From NCBI GenBank assembly GCA_031290855.1, contig JAISLM010000139.1, positions 1 through 20,591 of the forward strand: 20,591 nucleotides of DNA. Reading direction: 5' to 3'. The notes under the pieces are model-generated. The model worked only from the letters and a program-made list of their open reading frames with translations. It had not been told where the DNA came from and searched no databases. Source of the stretch: Spirochaetaceae bacterium. Lineage in GTDB: Bacteria > Spirochaetota > Spirochaetia > Treponematales > Breznakiellaceae. A program made the translations under genes and the position numbers. Below, in pieces: positions 8,362 through 16,333 of the stretch (the stretch's first letter is position 1; each line of letters starts with the position of its first letter).

Positions 8362-9377
8362 TACCCCTGCTGTTACCCTGCGGCGGCGCGGCGCTTCTGA
8401 TGGCCGCCTTCGTTCTGGACGCGGCGGCGGGCGACCCGCCGTGGTTTCCCCACCCTGTGCGCGGCATCGGCCTTCTCATTGAGCGGGGCGAGCCGCTGTT
8501 CCGCCGGGTATTCTCAGGCAAGGCCGCTGTCGGCATGGATGCCGGGGAACGTACAGCCGGGGCCGCGCTCGCCCTGTCAGTCTGTGCCGTCACCTTTGCC
8601 TTTTTCCATACGATAATCGGTTTTGCGCAGGGCCTTGGGCGATCCGCCGCCTTCATCGTTTTTGTAGTAATTGCTTACCTGGCAATATCGCCCAGGAGCC
8701 TCCGGGACGAGGCCCGGAAGGTGTACGTGAAGGCGGCGGCGGGCGATTTGGCCGGGGCGCGGAAGGCCGTCTCGATGATTGTCGGACGGGACACGGAGAA
8801 GCTTTCTATGGAAAAGGTGATAAAGGCGGCGGTGGAAACGGTCGCCGAGAGCCTCGCGGACGGCGTTATAGCGCCGTTCTTCTACCTTGCCGTAGGCGGC
8901 CCAGCCCTCGCCATGCTTTACAAGGCCGTCAACACGCTTGACTCGATGATTGGCTACAAGGACGAGCGCTACATCAACTTTGGGCGCTTCGCGGCGAAGC
9001 TTGACGACGCGCTGGGTTTTATCCCGGCAAGAATCGCAGCCCTCATGATGATAGCCGCCGCCGCGATACTCCGTCTTGACGCGAAAAACGCGCTGCGGGT
9101 GTACAAGCGGGACAGGTTTAAGCACGCAAGCCCTAACAGCGCCCACTCTGAGGCCTCCTGCGCCGGAGCGCTCGGCCTTAAGCTGGGCGGAGACGCCTTC
9201 TACGGCGGCAAACTGGAACAAAAGCCCGAAATTGGTGACGGAAAGAGGCAGGCTGAGCCCGCCGACATAATCCGCGCCGTCCGCCTTATGTACTGCTCGA
9301 CGACACTCTTTGTGATTCTCGCGGGCAGCCTTCTTGCCGCCCTGCACAGCGCCTTATTCGGGGTACTATGGAACTGA
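8358..9377 (+). CDS. cbiB: Adenosylcobinamide-phosphate synthase CbiB
   Basis: This membrane enzyme joins aminopropanol phosphate (or aminopropanol) to adenosylcobyric acid, giving adenosylcobinamide phosphate. Family hallmarks are the N-terminal LDAAAGDPPWFPHPVRGIG, the ESLADGVIAPFFYLAVGG segment, the VNTLDSMIGYKDERY segment and PNSAHSEA. Several hydrophobic segments (about residues 70-105, 175-195, 225-245 and the C terminus) fit an integral membrane protein. The best translational-coupling start is a TTG at 8358 that overlaps the cbiG stop; an ATG at 8400 (residue 15) is the alternative and leaves only ten residues before the GDPP motif. Neither has a good ribosome binding site. The gene overlaps cobD by ten bases, placing consecutive steps of the aminopropanol arm side by side. 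Confidence 0.94.
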   Translation: MIPLLLPCGGAALLMAAFVLDAAAGDPPWFPHPVRGIGLLIERGEPLFRRVFSGKAAVGMDAGERTAGAALALSVCAVTFAFFHTIIGFAQGLGRSAAFIVFVVIAYLAISPRSLRDEARKVYVKAAAGDLAGARKAVSMIVGRDTEKLSMEKVIKAAVETVAESLADGVIAPFFYLAVGGPALAMLYKAVNTLDSMIGYKDERYINFGRFAAKLDDALGFIPARIAALMMIAAAAILRLDAKNALRVYKRDRFKHASPNSAHSEASCAGALGLKLGGDAFYGGKLEQKPEIGDGKRQAEPADIIRAVRLMYCSTTLFVILAGSLLAALHSALFGVLWN

Positions 9378-10456
9378 GACACGGCGGCGTGGAGTACCTG
9401 CGGGACAAGTTTCCGGAAGGCGGCGGGCGGCTACTCGACTTTTCCGTGAACGTAAGTCCGCTCGGTCCGCCTCCGGCAGTCGTCGAGGCCGTGCGCCGCG
9501 CCGCCGGAGACTGCGGCAAGTACCCTGACCCCTTCTGCAGCCGCCTCCGTGCCGGGCTTTCATCCCGCCTCGGTCTTCCCGCCGACCGTATCGTCTGCGG
9601 CAACGGCGCGGGCGACCTAATCTACCGGATAGTCCACTGGAAAAAACCGCGCCGCGCCCTCGTTGTCTCACCTGCGTTCTCCGACTACGAAAAGGCATTG
9701 CGGGAAGCCTCCTCCCACATCGTCTACCAAGAACTTTCCAAAAAACATTTCCGCCTTGACGACAGCATCCTCCCGAAGATAGACCGCGATATACGCATTG
9801 TCTTCCTGTGCAGTCCAAGCAACCCGGCGGGCCTCACGATTGAAATGAATTTGCTGGGCATGATAGCGCGAAAGTGCGGCGAGAGCGGCACCACGCTTGT
9901 GGTCGACGAATGTTTCAACGAATTCCTTGACGAGCCGCTCGCGCACAGCGTCCTCCCGCTGCTTTCGGACTTCCCGAACCTGATAGTCCTGCGCGCCTTC
10001 ACGAAGATATACGCGATGGCGGGTTTAAGACTCGGCTACTGCGTTACAGGCGGTGCGGAAGACGCGGCGGGCCTCGCGGACACAGGCCAGGCCTGGCCTG
10101 TGTCCGCCGTAGCCCAGACCGCCGGAATCGCCGCCCTGAGGGATACCGGCTACGTCGAAATGGTACGAGGCCTTGTCAAGACAGAACGGACAAGGATGAA
10201 AGCCGAATTCAAGAAACTCGGCATCGAGGTTTTGGGCGGAGAGGCCAACTTCATCTTCTTTAGGATAGGGCCCGATTCAGGCTTTGATAAAAAGAATTTT
10301 TTTGATTCCCTTCTGCACAGGAAAATTTTGATACGGCGCTGCGACAACTATCGCGGTCTCGACGACAGCTACTACAGAAGCGCGGTTCTGACCCCTGATG
10401 AAAACACCTTGCTGCTGAAGGCCCTCTCTGAGATCAGGGATCTTTCACGGCGCTAA
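9368..10456 (+). CDS. cobD: L-threonine-O-3-phosphate decarboxylase CobD
   Basis: CobD is a PLP-dependent aminotransferase-fold enzyme that decarboxylates threonine phosphate to (R)-1-amino-2-propanol phosphate, the substrate of CbiB. The 362-residue protein starts with HGG and LDFSVNVSPLG, typical of the family, followed by SPSNPAG in the middle and the Schiff-base lysine K213 in RAFTKIYAMAGLRLGY. A histidinol-phosphate aminotransferase is the nearest alternative, but the N-terminal motif and the cbiB neighbour favour CobD. The ATG lies inside the end of cbiB, after a GGGG stretch in a weak ribosome binding site. Its stop codon overlaps the stop codon of convergent cbiC by three bases, leaving no room for a terminator between them. 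Confidence 0.93.
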   Translation: MELRHGGVEYLRDKFPEGGGRLLDFSVNVSPLGPPPAVVEAVRRAAGDCGKYPDPFCSRLRAGLSSRLGLPADRIVCGNGAGDLIYRIVHWKKPRRALVVSPAFSDYEKALREASSHIVYQELSKKHFRLDDSILPKIDRDIRIVFLCSPSNPAGLTIEMNLLGMIARKCGESGTTLVVDECFNEFLDEPLAHSVLPLLSDFPNLIVLRAFTKIYAMAGLRLGYCVTGGAEDAAGLADTGQAWPVSAVAQTAGIAALRDTGYVEMVRGLVKTERTRMKAEFKKLGIEVLGGEANFIFFRIGPDSGFDKKNFFDSLLHRKILIRRCDNYRGLDDSYYRSAVLTPDENTLLLKALSEIRDLSRR

Positions 10457-11085
10457 GTGCGAAATGCGGCTGACAGGAGGGCGTTTACTATTGCCGCGGC
10501 GACGGCGCTGCCGCCTTTTCTGCCCTGGGCTATTATGCAGGGGAGGGGCGCGTCGAGAAACAGTTCTTTCGCCTCCACAACGTTTACGAAACCAACGGGG
10601 GCCGCTATAACCAGTTTTGCGGCAAGGCGGTTTTCGTTAAGCAGTTCGTGGATGCGCAGCAGCGCGGTGGGCGCGTTGCCGACGGCGAATATCAGGTCCC
10701 TGCCCAGGGCGGCGGCCTTGTCTACGGAAACGCCGGCGCGTGTAATGCCGTTCCGCGCCGCCGCCGCCGCCACGTCCGCGTCCGCGATAAAGCAGTGGAG
10801 CGCACCGCCTCCCTTTGTAAAAAGCTTTTTGTTTATGCCGGACGCCGCCATCGTCGTGTCGGTAACGATGTCGATACCGCTCCGCAGAAGCGGAAGCGCA
10901 GCTTCCGCCGCGCCGTGTGTAAACAAGAGTTTGCCGGCGAAGTCAAAATCGGCGGTCGTATGGATCACGCGCCTGACAACTTCGGCTTCCAGCGGTGTCC
11001 GCGCCTGGCCGCATCCCCGCTCGGCAAGCTCGCCGTCTATGATCTCGAAACTCCGCTTTTCGATGCTTTCAGGACTTGTAAACAT
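10453..11085 (-). CDS. cbiC: Precorrin-8X / cobalt-precorrin-8 methylmutase CbiC
   Basis: The enzyme moves the methyl group from C-11 to C-12 of (cobalt-)precorrin-8, giving (cobalt-)hydrogenobyrinate. The 210-residue length is standard. Visible features are the N-terminal SPESIEKRSFEII, the proposed catalytic histidine H42 in RRVIHTTADFDF, the TDTTMAASGINK strand and the C-terminal APVGFVNVVEAKE and RKGGSAVAAA motifs. I take the ATG at 11085; a GTG three codons upstream (11094) is equally near the cbiP stop and cannot be excluded, and neither has a strong ribosome binding site. The gene follows cbiP by 20 bases on the same strand and is probably translated from the same message. Confidence 0.94.
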   Translation of the reverse strand: MFTSPESIEKRSFEIIDGELAERGCGQARTPLEAEVVRRVIHTTADFDFAGKLLFTHGAAEAALPLLRSGIDIVTDTTMAASGINKKLFTKGGGALHCFIADADVAAAAARNGITRAGVSVDKAAALGRDLIFAVGNAPTALLRIHELLNENRLAAKLVIAAPVGFVNVVEAKELFLDAPLPCIIAQGRKGGSAVAAAIVNALLSAAFRT

Positions 11086-11105
11086 CGTATTCACCGTGTG
11101 CGCCG

Positions 11106-12647
11106 TCAATGGTTTAGCATCCCGTCGTCCAGAATCCTGTAGACAGCGTCCATGTCGATGGAATCGCGCAGGATGTTCGCCAGCATATCGTACTGATTCT
11201 CTTTGTGCCGCTTTATCGAGATTTCGCTCAGCGTACAGTCGTATTCGAGGCCGTTCGCGTTGTACAGGGCCTTTACCACTACAGAGGCTATGTTTTCCGC
11301 ATCGAATATGCCGTGAACGTAAGATCCGTACACGGCCCCCCGGTACGCGCCGTCCGTAATCTCCGCGCCGCTTACGGAGTCTTTCAATAAAGCGACAGGG
11401 GTGTAGGCTGTCTCCCCGTCGCACGGTTTTGTGCTGCCCATGTGGACCTCGTAGCCTTCAATCTCCATGCCCGACAGCGGGTTGAAAATCCCGTCCAGCG
11501 TCAGAAACTTTCCGCTCACGCGGGTTCTGTACTTTCCGGGCTCGAATACCGTTTCCACCGGCAGAAGCCCGATCCCTTCGATCTCGCCGCCGCCTTCCGC
11601 GTTGACCGGGTCGGCGATCCGCCTGCCCAGCATCTGATACCCGCCGCAAATCCCGAACACCGGTTTGCCGGCGGCGGCGTGCTTTTTCACCGCCTTCTCC
11701 AGCCCGTTCTTTCGCATCCAATCAAGGTCCAGCATCGTGTTTTTTGTTCCGGGGATTATCACGAGGCTCGCCGTGTCAAGGTCGCCGGCTGCGGCGCAGT
11801 ACTGCACCGACACGCCGGCCTGCCTGTTCAACGCGCTAAAGTCCGTATAGTTCGACATTCGCGGCAGCCGCAGAACCGCGATCTTGGGGACGCCGCTGTC
11901 CGCGCCGCTTTCCGGCCTCCGTTCCAGCCGTTCGCTCTGGCTGTCTTCATCGTCGATGTCCAGGCGGAAGTAGGGGACGACGCCGAGCACGGGTTTTTCG
12001 GTTATTTCGCTGATCTGGCGCAGTCCGTCGGCAAGCAATGCCTTGTCGCCCCGGAATTTGTTGATAAGGAAGCCCTTCACGTAGGCGCGTTCCGCTTCGG
12101 TGAACAGCAGCATAGTTCCGGCAAGGGACGCGAACACCCCGCCCCTGTCAATATCCGCGATAAGGAGGACGGGGCAGGAAGCCAGCCGCGCCATGAACAT
12201 ATTTACGATGTCGTTGTCGCGGAGGTTTATCTCGGTGGGGCTGCCCGCGCCTTCCAGCACGATGATGTCGAATTTGGAGGAAAGCCTTTCGTAGGATTCC
12301 TTTACCATCGGGGTCAGACCCTGCTTGAACCTGTAATAGTCAACGGCGTTAAGTTCCGTCCAGACCTTGCCGCGCACCACGACCTGCGACTTTGAATCGC
12401 CGGTGGGTTTTAGCAGCACCGGGTTCATGTCAACCTCCGGCTCTATGCCCGCAGCCTCCGCCTGCACCACCTGCGCCCTGCCGATCTCCAGCCCCTCCTT
12501 CGTGATGAAAGAGTTGAGCGCCATGTTCTGTGACTTGAACGGGGCGACCGTATAGCCGTCCTGCCTGAATATCCTGCAAAGGCCGGCGGTTATTATGCTC
12601 TTGCCGACATTCGACGCCGTGCCCTGTATCATTATTGATTTAGCCAT
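11106..12647 (-). CDS. cbiP: Cobyric acid synthase CbiP (CobQ)
   Basis: CbiP uses glutamine and ATP to amidate side chains b, d, e and g of adenosylcobyrinic acid a,c-diamide. The 513-residue sequence has the N-terminal dethiobiotin-synthetase-like ATPase domain (MIQGTASNVGKS, then PFKSQNMALNSF) and a C-terminal class I glutamine amidotransferase domain with nucleophile C334 in VFGICGGYQMLG and a catalytic histidine in YGSYVHGIFD. The length is typical. GAGGAG lies seven bases before the ATG, the clearest ribosome binding site on this strand. The gene sits between an OmpA-domain gene (59 bases upstream) and cbiC. A 13-base near-palindrome at 12310-12322, resembling the REP palindromes at the right edge, falls in coding sequence and is probably coincidental. 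Confidence 0.97.
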   Translation of the reverse strand: MAKSIMIQGTASNVGKSIITAGLCRIFRQDGYTVAPFKSQNMALNSFITKEGLEIGRAQVVQAEAAGIEPEVDMNPVLLKPTGDSKSQVVVRGKVWTELNAVDYYRFKQGLTPMVKESYERLSSKFDIIVLEGAGSPTEINLRDNDIVNMFMARLASCPVLLIADIDRGGVFASLAGTMLLFTEAERAYVKGFLINKFRGDKALLADGLRQISEITEKPVLGVVPYFRLDIDDEDSQSERLERRPESGADSGVPKIAVLRLPRMSNYTDFSALNRQAGVSVQYCAAAGDLDTASLVIIPGTKNTMLDLDWMRKNGLEKAVKKHAAAGKPVFGICGGYQMLGRRIADPVNAEGGGEIEGIGLLPVETVFEPGKYRTRVSGKFLTLDGIFNPLSGMEIEGYEVHMGSTKPCDGETAYTPVALLKDSVSGAEITDGAYRGAVYGSYVHGIFDAENIASVVVKALYNANGLEYDCTLSEISIKRHKENQYDMLANILRDSIDMDAVYRILDDGMLNH

Positions 12648-12706
12648 CGATATGCTCCTCTGAGAACATGATATACCTTGATCAAAAAAGAGTCTGCGCC
12701 GGGACT

Positions 12707-13927
12707 TCAGTTTTCCAAAATTATTATCTCGACACGGCGGTTTTTTTTGCGGCCCGCCTCCGTGCCGTTGTCCGCGACAGGCCGCGACGAGCCGTAGCCG
12801 CGAGCCATCACGCGATCCGCCGTCCGGACGCCGTTCTCGATCAGGTAGGCGGCAACGGCGGCGGCCCTTTCCTGCGAAAGCCGCTGCCGGGACGCTTCCG
12901 TGCCGCCGGCGCGCGCGGCGTGTCCGCCCACCATTATGTCACGGCCGGGGTATTTGCGCAAAAGCTCGCCTATCTTTTCCAGTTTTTTCTCTTCGCCCCG
13001 TACAAGGATCGCGGTATCAGGCTCAAAAAGGATGTTTTCAAGGTTGATCTTGACCCCTTCGTCGACAACGCGGACGTCCGCGTCATCGATCTCTTCGTCG
13101 GAAAGCTCCCGCCTTATCTCGTCGGCCACCGCGTCCTTGTCCATCGCCGGAGACTCGATGATCTCCGCCTCGGCCCTGCCGTTAAACTCGTACACGTTGC
13201 CGTCCGACATCGTGAACTTGAGCGTAAACATCTCCTCAGCGCCTGCCGGCTGCCCCAAGGCTCCGTCCCAGTACACCGTCTGAAACGACTCGCCCTGGAC
13301 TCGGAGCGGGAAAAAGTCCGCCGGCTCGTTTCCCCCTCCCGGCGGGAAAGAAGCGGGTTTATCGTCCACCGTGTAGGATATCTCGATAGCCGCGTAGCGC
13401 CTGCCGCGCCATTCCCTCTCGCCCAGGAAGGTGTAGTTCGCGGTGAACGGCAGCCGGTACAGCCTGTCAAGGCCGAAGGTCGGCCCCAGGTCGTGCGCCT
13501 CACAGCCGTCAGCCTGCCAGGTGCCGCCCGGTTCCAGCGGCTTGTCCGGAAAAACCGGAACGTTACGGACGGTCGGCATAACGTAGTCGTCGTCAATGGT
13601 GATCCTGCCCAGCGCGTCCCTCCCGAAAAGCGAATCGTACTCCCCCGTCCAATGGAAATTCCAAGCGCCCTCGACCTGCCGTTCCTCCGCAAGCTGGAAA
13701 CGCGCCTTGTGGACGGCGACGCCGTCCCGCGTTTCCGCCACCTCGCTTGCCATGCGGTTCAGTATCCGTGTGCCGTACAGGATCTTCCCGTTCAGCAGCA
13801 CGTTCTCGGTAGACGTGGAGATCGTCTTGAATTTGTCGCCGACCTTGTGTTTGAAAGCGAATTCCTCCGGCCAGGCCGGGGCCGAGATCAGCAAAAACAG
13901 CGTGAGGATACCGAAATGACGTTTCAT
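12707..13927 (-). CDS. OmpA-domain envelope protein with signal peptide
   Basis: The protein (406 residues from this start) begins with MKRHFGILTLFLLISAPAWP, a typical signal peptide. A middle region of about 250 residues, rich in beta-strand and aromatic residues, has no family I recognise. The C-terminal ~110 residues are an OmpA-like peptidoglycan-binding domain: ILFEPDTAIL, the VGGHAARAG strand, LSQERAAAVAAYL and the closing GRKKNRRVEI, with the usual Asn and Arg ligands for diaminopimelate. It should sit in the periplasm or outer membrane, tethered to the cell wall. An in-frame ATG at 13945 would extend the signal peptide by six residues and has a weak AGGG upstream. Only about 50 bases separate it from the divergent oxidoreductase gene. 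The link to downstream cbiP is positional only. Confidence 0.85.
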   Translation of the reverse strand: MKRHFGILTLFLLISAPAWPEEFAFKHKVGDKFKTISTSTENVLLNGKILYGTRILNRMASEVAETRDGVAVHKARFQLAEERQVEGAWNFHWTGEYDSLFGRDALGRITIDDDYVMPTVRNVPVFPDKPLEPGGTWQADGCEAHDLGPTFGLDRLYRLPFTANYTFLGEREWRGRRYAAIEISYTVDDKPASFPPGGGNEPADFFPLRVQGESFQTVYWDGALGQPAGAEEMFTLKFTMSDGNVYEFNGRAEAEIIESPAMDKDAVADEIRRELSDEEIDDADVRVVDEGVKINLENILFEPDTAILVRGEEKKLEKIGELLRKYPGRDIMVGGHAARAGGTEASRQRLSQERAAAVAAYLIENGVRTADRVMARGYGSSRPVADNGTEAGRKKNRRVEIIILEN

Positions 13928-13977
13928 TATAGTTAGTATCGACATAAACCCTAAGCTTGGATATGCTGTGAAACACG

Positions 13978-15168
13978 ATGCAGTACAGAACGGACGGGAA
14001 GTCCGGCAACAGGCTGTCGGTTTTGGGTTTCGGGTGCATGCGTTTTCCGCGCGTGATCGGACCCATCGACATGAAGAAGACATCCGCGCTGGTCCGCGAG
14101 GCGGTGGAGCACGGGGTGAACTATTTCGACACCGCGTGGATATACCCCGGGAGCGAGGAGGCGCTGGGCGCGGCGCTCGCGGAAGCGGGGCTGCGGGAAA
14201 AGGTCTACATAGCGACGAAGCTGCCGGTGATCGTCTGCAAGAAGAGCGAGGACTTTGACCGCTGCTTTGAGCAGTCGCTGGCGCGCCTGAAGACAGACCG
14301 CATAGACTACTACCTTATGCATATGCTGACAGATACCGGCTCGTGGGAAAAGCTCCGGGCACTGGGCATAGAGGACTGGATAAGAAAGAAAAAAGAAAGC
14401 GGCGCGGTGCGGCAGGCCGGCTTCTCGTTCCACGGTGCGCGCGATCAGTTTTTGACGCTCCTTGACGCTTACGACTGGGACTTCTGCCAGATTCAGTACA
14501 ACTATTCCGATGAAAACTACCAGGCCGGGCGGACCGGACTCAAGGCCGCCGCCGCAAAAGGTCTCCCCGTGATCATAATGGAGCCGCTTCTGGGCGGCAA
14601 GTTGATCGAGAGTCTGCCGAAAGCGGCCCGCGAAGCGTTCAGGAGGGCCGACCCCGCCCGAAGCCCAGCCGACTGGGGGCTGAACTGGCTATGGGATCAG
14701 GGCGAAGCCACCGTGATCCTTTCCGGCATGAACAGCATGGAACAACTGAAAGAAAACCTCGCCCTCGCGGAGAAGGCTAGCGTCGGGAACCTGTCCGCCG
14801 CGAGCCGCGCTGTGTTCGACGAGGTGAGGGCGGTGTTCAACGCGGCCCGCAAGGTAAACTGCACCGCCTGTTCCTACTGTATGCCCTGTCCGCACGGGGT
14901 AAACATCCCCGGCTGCTTTGCCGCGTACAACGCCAGCTTCGCGTTTTCGCTGATCGAGGGCCTGAAGCAGTACGTCACCGGCACCGGCGCGGCGACCCGC
15001 GACCCGCACATGGCCGGTCTGTGCGTCAGTTGCCGCAAATGCGAGAGCCACTGTCCGCAGAACATAAAAGTAAGCGAGGCGCTTGCCGACGTAAGACGCC
15101 GCCTAGAGCCTTTCTGGGTCAGGGCCCTACTCTCCGTCTTCCGGGCAATAGTACACAGGGGAAATTAA
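13978..15168 (+). CDS. Aldo/keto reductase with C-terminal double [4Fe-4S] ferredoxin domain
   Basis: Residues 1-280 form an aldo/keto reductase barrel with the catalytic tetrad D51, Y56, K81 and H115 visible (DTAWIYPGSEEALG, IATKLP, YYLMHML). The C-terminal ~110 residues contain two four-cysteine motifs, CTACSYCMPCP and CVSCRKCESHCP, which should bind two [4Fe-4S] clusters. Such 'ferredoxin-type' aldo/keto reductases are common in anaerobes; their substrates are mostly unknown, and electrons probably pass between ferredoxin or NAD(P)H and a carbonyl. The protein has 396 residues, normal for this type. The ATG at 13978 has no strong ribosome binding site; the start is supported by the MQYRTDGKSGNRLSVLGFG opening of the family. 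It is divergent from the OmpA gene and not part of an operon. Confidence 0.93.
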   Translation: MQYRTDGKSGNRLSVLGFGCMRFPRVIGPIDMKKTSALVREAVEHGVNYFDTAWIYPGSEEALGAALAEAGLREKVYIATKLPVIVCKKSEDFDRCFEQSLARLKTDRIDYYLMHMLTDTGSWEKLRALGIEDWIRKKKESGAVRQAGFSFHGARDQFLTLLDAYDWDFCQIQYNYSDENYQAGRTGLKAAAAKGLPVIIMEPLLGGKLIESLPKAAREAFRRADPARSPADWGLNWLWDQGEATVILSGMNSMEQLKENLALAEKASVGNLSAASRAVFDEVRAVFNAARKVNCTACSYCMPCPHGVNIPGCFAAYNASFAFSLIEGLKQYVTGTGAATRDPHMAGLCVSCRKCESHCPQNIKVSEALADVRRRLEPFWVRALLSVFRAIVHRGN

Positions 15169-15172
15169 CGAG

Positions 15173-15291
15173 CCTCCCCGCGGCTTGCGGGAGGAGGTGT
15201 CCGTGAGGGCAGACTGGGGTGAGCGTAAGCTAAAAGCCCCCGTTGAGAGGATAACCCAGTAAGGGAAAGCGCCGGCGTTTGCACAGGCGCT
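15173..15291. other. Intergenic region with several strong hairpins, possible structured RNA or terminators
   Basis: Three structures fill this gap between the convergent oxidoreductase and anti-sigma genes. First, CCTCCC-GC with GC-GGGAGG (15173-15194, one bulged C) could end the oxidoreductase message, though no T-run follows. Second, ACTGGG and CCCAGT (about 15212-15217 and 15255-15260) close a domain holding AGC-GTAA-GCT and a GGGG/CCCC pairing. Third, AGCGCC and GGCGCT (15268-15273 and 15286-15291) could be the terminator of the sigma/anti-sigma unit on the minus strand, followed there by TTTCCCTT. I do not recognise a known RNA family. Confidence 0.45.
15268..15291 (-). terminator. Possible terminator of the sigma/anti-sigma unit
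   Basis: Read on the minus strand, AGCGCC and GGCGCT form a perfect 6-bp stem around a 12-base loop, directly after the anti-sigma stop codon, and are followed by TTTCCCTT. The T-run is weak, so rho-independent termination is only plausible. Confidence 0.4.
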
Positions 15292-15761
15292 CATTCGTGC
15301 GTGTGGAGGCCAAGCCAGTCGGAAAGTTCTTTTATGTGGCAGCCTATGAAGATCGCGCAGAAGGCGGTGATCGCGCCGCCGACCGTGATGCCTACCGGAA
15401 GCATGAAGTTGATTGTACGGATGTCAAGCGGCGTCAAATAGTCGATACCCAGGTAGGCGCTTGAAAGCGAGAACAACAGGGCAAGGCAGGTGATGATCCA
15501 GGCGCGTAACGAGACGGCATCGCGGTCGCGGGAGGCGGCAAAGGGTTCGTCCGCTTCCACGAGCGCCATTATCGAATCGGCGTGGCTTTCGGACGGCGGA
15601 AAGAAGTCTTCTTCCAGCAGGACGGCGGCCGTTTGCAGGGCTTGCCAGTGGGCGGCGCATTTTGGGCAGTGCCGGATGTGCAAGGCAATTAAAAGCCGCG
15701 TTATAAGCGGTGTGTACTTGTCCGAATAGTACAAAGAATCCAAAACCTTGTTACAATTCAT
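15291..15761 (-). CDS. Zinc-binding anti-sigma factor (ZAS type), membrane-bound
   Basis: The 156-residue protein has the ZAS zinc motif at its N terminus: C3, H28, C32 and C35 (C-x24-H-x3-C-x2-C). An acidic linker follows, then two hydrophobic segments at about residues 85-105 and 117-142, so it should sit in the inner membrane with the sigma-binding domain in the cytoplasm. Proteins of this kind hold an ECF sigma factor inactive until an envelope or redox signal releases it. Its ATG overlaps the stop codon of the sigma gene (ATGA), as expected for a cognate pair made in fixed ratio. The signal it senses is not evident from the sequence. Confidence 0.88.
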   Translation of the reverse strand: MNCNKVLDSLYYSDKYTPLITRLLIALHIRHCPKCAAHWQALQTAAVLLEEDFFPPSESHADSIMALVEADEPFAASRDRDAVSLRAWIITCLALLFSLSSAYLGIDYLTPLDIRTINFMLPVGITVGGAITAFCAIFIGCHIKELSDWLGLHTHE

Positions 15762-16333
15762 GGAATGTCTCCTTCTACAAAACTTTTTAGCTTTTCACGC
15801 AGCAGTTTTTTTGCACGGAAAACGTGTGATTTTATCGTGTTGACCGGGTAGCCCGTTATCACCTCGATTTCATTGTAAGAGCGGTCGTAAAAAAAGAATA
15901 AATCCACGCATATACGGTACTTCTCCGGCAACTCGCTTACGGCCTGCCTGATCGCGTCCCGCAATGTAGTCTTGATGTGCTCTTCTTCCGGCGTCCCGTA
16001 TGAGCTTTCGTACTCGTTTTCAGAAAGGCTCTTGTACTCCTTGCGCCTGTTCCACCGGTTCAACGCGCTTGTGTACGCTATGCGGTATAGCCAGGTCGAA
16101 AAGCGCGCGCGCTTCTGAAACTGGGAAAGCGACCGAAAAGCTTTTAAGAAAACATCCTGTACAAAATCGGCCACTTCGTCGGCATTATGAAAAAAGCTGT
16201 GTCCCAAACCGGCGACGCGGCGCTCGTGTCTGTCTACCAGCAGACGAAAGAGCTCGCCTCTGCCGTTCACCACCTCCGCCGCTACAGCTTCGTCGCCAAG
16301 TTCACGCGAGAAGGACGCGCCGTTCCCCGTCAA
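15758..16333 (-). CDS. ECF-type RNA polymerase sigma factor
   Basis: The 191-residue protein has sigma region 2 (DEVADFVQDVFLKAFRSL, then FSTWLYRIAYTSALNRW), which binds core polymerase and melts the -10 element, and region 4 (ELPEKYRICVDLFFF, then VNTIKSHVFRAKKLLREKL), a helix-turn-helix that reads the -35 element. It lacks regions 1 and 3, as expected for the extracytoplasmic-function class. Its start overlaps the stop of the upstream membrane-protein gene (ATGA) and its stop overlaps the anti-sigma start (ATGA), so all three are translationally coupled. No ribosome binding site of its own is needed in that arrangement. The regulon is unknown; the unit may activate itself. Confidence 0.95.
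   Translation of the reverse strand: MTGNGASFSRELGDEAVAAEVVNGRGELFRLLVDRHERRVAGLGHSFFHNADEVADFVQDVFLKAFRSLSQFQKRARFSTWLYRIAYTSALNRWNRRKEYKSLSENEYESSYGTPEEEHIKTTLRDAIRQAVSELPEKYRICVDLFFFYDRSYNEIEVITGYPVNTIKSHVFRAKKLLREKLKSFVEGDIP

Noticed and set aside
12310..12322. REP-like near-palindrome GGGGTCAGACCCT inside cbiP
   Set aside because: It lies in well-conserved coding sequence and lacks the second palindrome, so chance is the simpler explanation.
15261..15291. Cobalamin riboswitch suggested by AAGGGAA near a GC-rich hairpin
   Set aside because: The conserved GCCACTG box and the rest of the core are absent, and no cobalamin gene lies downstream.
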